A DNA stretch of 8,158 nucleotides. Origin: Methanotrichaceae archaeon. Lineage in GTDB: Archaea; Halobacteriota; Methanosarcinia; Methanotrichales; Methanotrichaceae. This document shows, piece by piece, positions 6,274 through 8,158 of this stretch (within the stretch, counting starts at the first letter, position 1; every line of letters begins with the position of its first letter). The translations under genes were made by a program, and so were the position numbers. The stretch is taken from positions 1 through 8,158 of the forward strand of contig DUKF01000085.1 of assembly GCA_013329455.1 (NCBI GenBank), read 5' to 3'. Under the pieces are notes generated by a model, which was not told the DNA's origin, ran no database searches, and worked only from the letters and a program-made list of their open reading frames with translations.

Positions 6274-6348
6274 CGGACCCGGTGGGATTCGAACCCACGA
6301 CCCCCGGGTTAGAAGCCCGGTGCTATATCCTGGCTAAGCCACGGGCCC
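6274..6348 (-). tRNA. tRNA-Arg(UCU)
   Basis: A 75-nt cloverleaf without intron. The acceptor GGGCCCG pairs with CGGGTCC, discriminator G73. U8 is followed by G9, a D arm GCTT/TAGC with a U13-U22 mismatch and the G18-G19 pair. The anticodon stem CCGGG/CCCGG encloses the loop CTTCTAA with anticodon UCU, reading AGA and AGG. The variable loop is GGGTC, and the T arm GTGGG/CCCAC encloses TTCGAAT. The 3' CCA is not encoded (CCT follows G73). U36-A37 makes it an expected t6A substrate. The acceptor stem contains G3:U70. The gene begins 23 nt after the prefoldin stop, so it may be processed from the superoperon transcript; a TATA-like CTTAAGAAT at the very end of pfdB could instead serve as its own promoter. 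Confidence 0.95.
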
Positions 6349-6371
6349 GCTACATGACTGTGATTTGATTC

Positions 6372-6734
6372 TTAAGCTGCCTCTGGAACCTTCTGGCCCA
6401 GGGACTGCTGAAGCTGTTCTTGGAGTTGAGTGAACCGCTTCTGAATCCGCTCTTCCTGAGTTGTGAGGGTCTTCAGTCGCAGGTTGAGGACTTCCTTCTT
6501 GTCCTTGAACTCTTCGATCAGCTTGGCCCGTTCGGCCTTGAAGAGTACCTCACCTACGCTCTTATAAATAACCGCACCCTCGTCGCTGGCTTCCAGCTCC
6601 TTGACCGCGGATTCTGTCTCTCTGATGACCATCTCTATCTGGCTTTTCTGACTCAGCAGCGCCTGAGCCTGCTGCTGGAGCTGCTGAAGCTGTGCTATCT
6701 GATTCTGTACCTGGGGTGGCAATTCGGTGCTCAT
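6372..6734 (-). CDS. pfdB: Prefoldin beta subunit
   Basis: A 120-residue subunit of the archaeal hexameric chaperone prefoldin (two alpha, four beta), which captures unfolded proteins in the cytosol and passes them to the thermosome. The sequence is two long Gln/Leu/Glu-rich coiled-coil helices (about 8-45 and 75-113) around a short beta-hairpin region containing EGAVIYKSVGEVLF (52-65), the usual beta-subunit signature. The frame is open further upstream, but ATG 6734 is chosen because the family starts there, GGTGA lies 4 nt before it, and it overlaps the Pcc1 stop as ATGA. It is the last protein gene of the superoperon, ahead of tRNA-Arg. Confidence 0.95.
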   Translation of the reverse strand: MSTELPPQVQNQIAQLQQLQQQAQALLSQKSQIEMVIRETESAVKELEASDEGAVIYKSVGEVLFKAERAKLIEEFKDKKEVLNLRLKTLTTQEERIQKRFTQLQEQLQQSLGQKVPEAA

Positions 6735-6958
6735 ACCTTCACCATTTCCATTGCTATCTTGACCAATCTGATCCACGTGTTCAGGGCGGCCCTGAGGGAG
6801 ACGACGTCCTCGCTCTCGACACAAAGACGGATCCCCTTCTCACAGGTTTCGAGCCGGATCTCGCTCCTCTGGACCAAATCCAGTGCCTCAGGAGCCAGGG
6901 CCTCACGGACCTTTTCCGGGTCTTCAACCTCGAATACGAGATCTGCGCTTCCTCTCAT
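6731..6958 (-). CDS. pcc1: KEOPS complex subunit Pcc1
   Basis: A 75-residue subunit of KEOPS (Kae1-Bud32-Cgi121-Pcc1), which adds threonylcarbamoyl to A37 of tRNAs reading ANN codons. Pcc1 is the small dimerising subunit that binds Kae1. The alpha/beta layout fits the family, with an early DPEKVREALAPEA helix, two beta strands (SEIRLETCEKGIRLCVESED) and the diagnostic C-terminal helix SLRAALNTWIRLVKIA. The start codon overlaps the Brix-protein stop, and the stop overlaps the prefoldin start, both as ATGA, implying translational coupling. Its position between a Brix protein and prefoldin beta is standard in archaea. Confidence 0.9.
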   Translation of the reverse strand: MRGSADLVFEVEDPEKVREALAPEALDLVQRSEIRLETCEKGIRLCVESEDVVSLRAALNTWIRLVKIAMEMVKV

Positions 6959-7365
6959 ATATTCAGCCCGAGTATCAAGTCTTCGCCGTTGACGAAATCG
7001 ATCCTATCGTCTCCGACCCTGATCACCCTTCCGGCCGCGCCCTCGGGCGCCCAGTCGAGACCAAAGAACTCTGCGACTTCGCGGGCGGCCTTTCCGGTGC
7101 CCACCACAACGGGCCTGCTCATCTTCAGCCTCTTCGATTCGCCTTCGTTAGAGAGCCTGAAGCGAAAGACCTTCTCCTCACCACAAGACCTTCTGGCAAG
7201 GCCCGTGGGGTTCCCGTGCCCCTCGACGACCACCATCCAGACTTCACTCTCGTCATCGAGGCCGGACTTGCCGCGAGTCATGTAGTCCGCACCCAGAAAG
7301 CTCGCCAGGATTCTGGCGATCCTTCTCGCCCTGGGTGAGGGCTTTCTCGATGTGGTGAACCGCAT
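6955..7365 (-). CDS. Brix-domain (Imp4-like) ribosomal biogenesis protein
   Basis: The 136-residue protein is a short archaeal Brix-domain protein, a relative of eukaryotic Imp4/Rpf-type rRNA-processing factors, expected to bind pre-rRNA during ribosome assembly. It opens with FTTSRKPSPRARRIARILASFLGADYMTRGK, the characteristic N-terminal pattern (TTSRKPS...R then a conserved RGK). VVVEGHGNPTGL (69-80) and LVF-like beta strands follow, and the C-terminus is D-R-I-D-F-V-N-G-E-D-L-I-L-G-L. The open frame reaches back to 7437 inside rpoP. ATG 7365 is chosen because it overlaps the rpoP stop as TGATG and matches the family start. No strong Shine-Dalgarno is visible, consistent with coupled translation. 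Confidence 0.85.
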   Translation of the reverse strand: MRFTTSRKPSPRARRIARILASFLGADYMTRGKSGLDDESEVWMVVVEGHGNPTGLARRSCGEEKVFRFRLSNEGESKRLKMSRPVVVGTGKAAREVAEFFGLDWAPEGAAGRVIRVGDDRIDFVNGEDLILGLNI

Positions 7366-7502
7366 CAGACCGCTTTCATCCTCTTGACGGTGGTGGGCCT
7401 CTCCTTCATGAGGATCCGATGGCCGCAGTAGGGACACCTGATGCCGCTGTACTCGTAGTCAACTTCCACGGTCTTCTTGCATCTGGTGCACCTATAGGCC
7501 AT
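7365..7502 (-). CDS. rpoP: DNA-directed RNA polymerase subunit P (Rpo12)
   Basis: A 45-residue gene, short and easy to miss. It begins MAYRCTRC and contains the zinc ribbon C5-x2-C8 ... C23-x2-C26 (RCTRC and RCPYCGHRI). The basic end [11 protein letters not shown] is typical of Rpo12/Rpb12, a structural subunit that helps dock the Rpo3-Rpo10-Rpo11 platform. A GGAGG sequence lies 9 nt upstream of the ATG, inside the end of the L37Ae gene. Only one base separates the L37Ae stop from this start, and the stop shares one base with the next start (TGATG). Confidence 0.95.
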   Translation of the reverse strand: MAYRCTRCKKTVEVDYEYSGIRCPYCGHRILMKERPTTVKRMKAV

Positions 7503-7503
7503 T

Positions 7504-7785
7504 TTACTCAGCCTCCACAGCCCTCTTGACAGACCTGGCCACGGACTGTCCGACGGAGGTTACGGGTATGTAGGTTCCTCCAGCGAAGGTGTGACCGCAC
7601 TTGGTGCACCTCCAGATGCCGGTTCCTTCCCTCTTCACCTGCATCCGCCCACAGACAGGACAGTCGTATCTCTTCTTGCTCCTCTCCTCGATATCTGCGA
7701 CCAGCTTTCGGATCTTTCTTCCGTACCTCGGCCCAAACCTTCCAGCGGACCGGGTCTTCCTGCCTTTCTTGAACTTCTTGACCAT
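7504..7785 (-). CDS. rpl37ae: Ribosomal protein L37Ae (eL43)
   Basis: A 93-residue zinc-binding protein of the large ribosomal subunit. The very basic N-terminus ([20 protein letters not shown]) contacts rRNA. The zinc finger uses C42, C45, C60 and C63 (CPVC and CTKC), and the end [12 protein letters not shown] is the usual family tail. Length and motif spacing are normal. Its start is 3 nt after the Rrp42 stop, with only a weak GGAAG upstream. Placement between Rrp42 and Rpo12 is the conserved archaeal arrangement. Confidence 0.97.
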   Translation of the reverse strand: MVKKFKKGRKTRSAGRFGPRYGRKIRKLVADIEERSKKRYDCPVCGRMQVKREGTGIWRCTKCGHTFAGGTYIPVTSVGQSVARSVKRAVEAE

Positions 7786-7788
7786 GAT

Positions 7789-8158
7789 TTATACTTCCAG
7801 AAACTTCTCCCGGATCTCCTTAGCCCTCTCACATGCTATATCAACGATGCGGTAGATGTGATCCTGGCTTATAAATCCGGGGCCCCTCTTCTGCATTCCG
7901 CACACAGACCCGTCGGCGGTCGTTATAACCGTGAGCTTCGTGTCGGCCACCGACTCCTCGTCGGTGTCGGGATCGAACATGATAGCATCACCGAACTCGA
8001 CGGCTGTCGTGGCCACTGGCACGTCCTTCACCGGCAGAGGATAGTCCTCGCCGAGGCCGTACTGCTCGGCTGGAACCTTTGCTGTCATCAAAGCCGCGAT
8101 CGCCCCAAGGCTCGAGGCGTCCATGAGATTTCCGCAGTCGTCGAGGATGTGAACGTCT
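7789..8158 (-). CDS. rrp42: Exosome complex component Rrp42 (C-terminal part; cut by window edge)
   Basis: The last 122 residues of Rrp42, the non-catalytic RNase PH-like partner of Rrp41 in the archaeal exosome hexamer that degrades and tails RNA 3'-to-5'. The reading frame stays open to the window end. The visible part begins DVHILDDCGNLMDASSLGAIAALM, followed by KVPAEQYGLGEDYPLPV and the second RNase PH domain strands, and ends IREKFLEV, all as in archaeal Rrp42. The ATG at 8124 is internal (the LMDAS methionine) and not a start. Full length is normally about 260 residues, so roughly half is missing to the right. Rrp41 and Rrp4 would be expected beyond the edge. Confidence 0.95.
   Translation of the reverse strand, partial: DVHILDDCGNLMDASSLGAIAALMTAKVPAEQYGLGEDYPLPVKDVPVATTAVEFGDAIMFDPDTDEESVADTKLTVITTADGSVCGMQKRGPGFISQDHIYRIVDIACERAKEIREKFLEV

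Noticed and set aside
6735..6824. N-terminal extension of prefoldin beta to a further ATG
   Set aside because: The extra 30 residues (Arg/Gly/Gln rich) are the shadow of pcc1; the family starts at ATG 6734, which has a ribosome site and an ATGA overlap.
7366..7437. Longer start for the Brix-domain protein
   Set aside because: The extension is the out-of-frame copy of rpoP; the family start FTTSRKPS begins right after ATG 7365.
1..8158. CRISPR array, insertion sequence, prophage or defence genes
   Set aside because: No spaced direct repeats, transposase, integrase or nuclease signatures were seen on either strand; gene order is housekeeping plus a small envelope patch.

Overview
The window is a gene-dense stretch (about 57-60% G+C by eye) of a euryarchaeal genome. 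The minus strand carries exosome subunit Rrp42, ribosomal protein L37Ae, RNA polymerase subunit Rpo12, a Brix-domain protein, KEOPS subunit Pcc1 and prefoldin beta, in the order known as the archaeal exosome superoperon. A CooT-type nickel protein and deoxyhypusine synthase also fit an archaeal methanogen. My best guess is a Methanothrix (Methanosaeta)-like acetate-using methanogen. This is inference from gene content and protein style, not proven by the sequence.

Layout. Positions 38-1909 (minus) hold a full-length PLP-dependent biosynthetic arginine decarboxylase of bacterial SpeA type. It is divergent, across a 283-nt AT-containing intergenic region, from deoxyhypusine synthase at about 2193-3245 (plus). 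Positions 3321-5913 (minus) form an envelope block: a small lipoprotein of unknown function, a secreted pentapeptide-repeat protein with a regular 11-residue period, and 24 nt upstream of that a secreted trypsin/HtrA-like serine protease without a PDZ domain. Positions 6039-6221 hold the 60-residue CooT-like protein, and 6274-6348 a tRNA-Arg(UCU). Positions 6372-8158 hold the superoperon, with start/stop overlaps (ATGA, ATGA, TGATG) or gaps of 1-3 nt between consecutive genes. Rrp42 runs off the right edge. All genes except deoxyhypusine synthase are on the minus strand. No gap without a gene exceeds 300 nt.

How the genes work together. SpeA makes agmatine. Deoxyhypusine synthase modifies translation factor aIF5A with an aminobutyl group from a polyamine, or in some archaea from agmatine. 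The divergent pair therefore looks like a local hypusine-supply unit. The superoperon joins RNA decay (Rrp42), ribosome structure and assembly (L37Ae, Brix protein), transcription (Rpo12), tRNA t6A modification (Pcc1) and protein folding (prefoldin). The tRNA-Arg(UCU) just after it has U36-A37 and is an expected substrate of the KEOPS pathway to which Pcc1 belongs. The protease and pentapeptide protein probably form a two-gene envelope operon.

I found no CRISPR array, insertion sequence, phage gene or defence system. The points most worth a second look are the G3:U70 pair in the tRNA-Arg, the bacterial-type SpeA beside deoxyhypusine synthase, the 11-residue solenoid, and the atypical protease.
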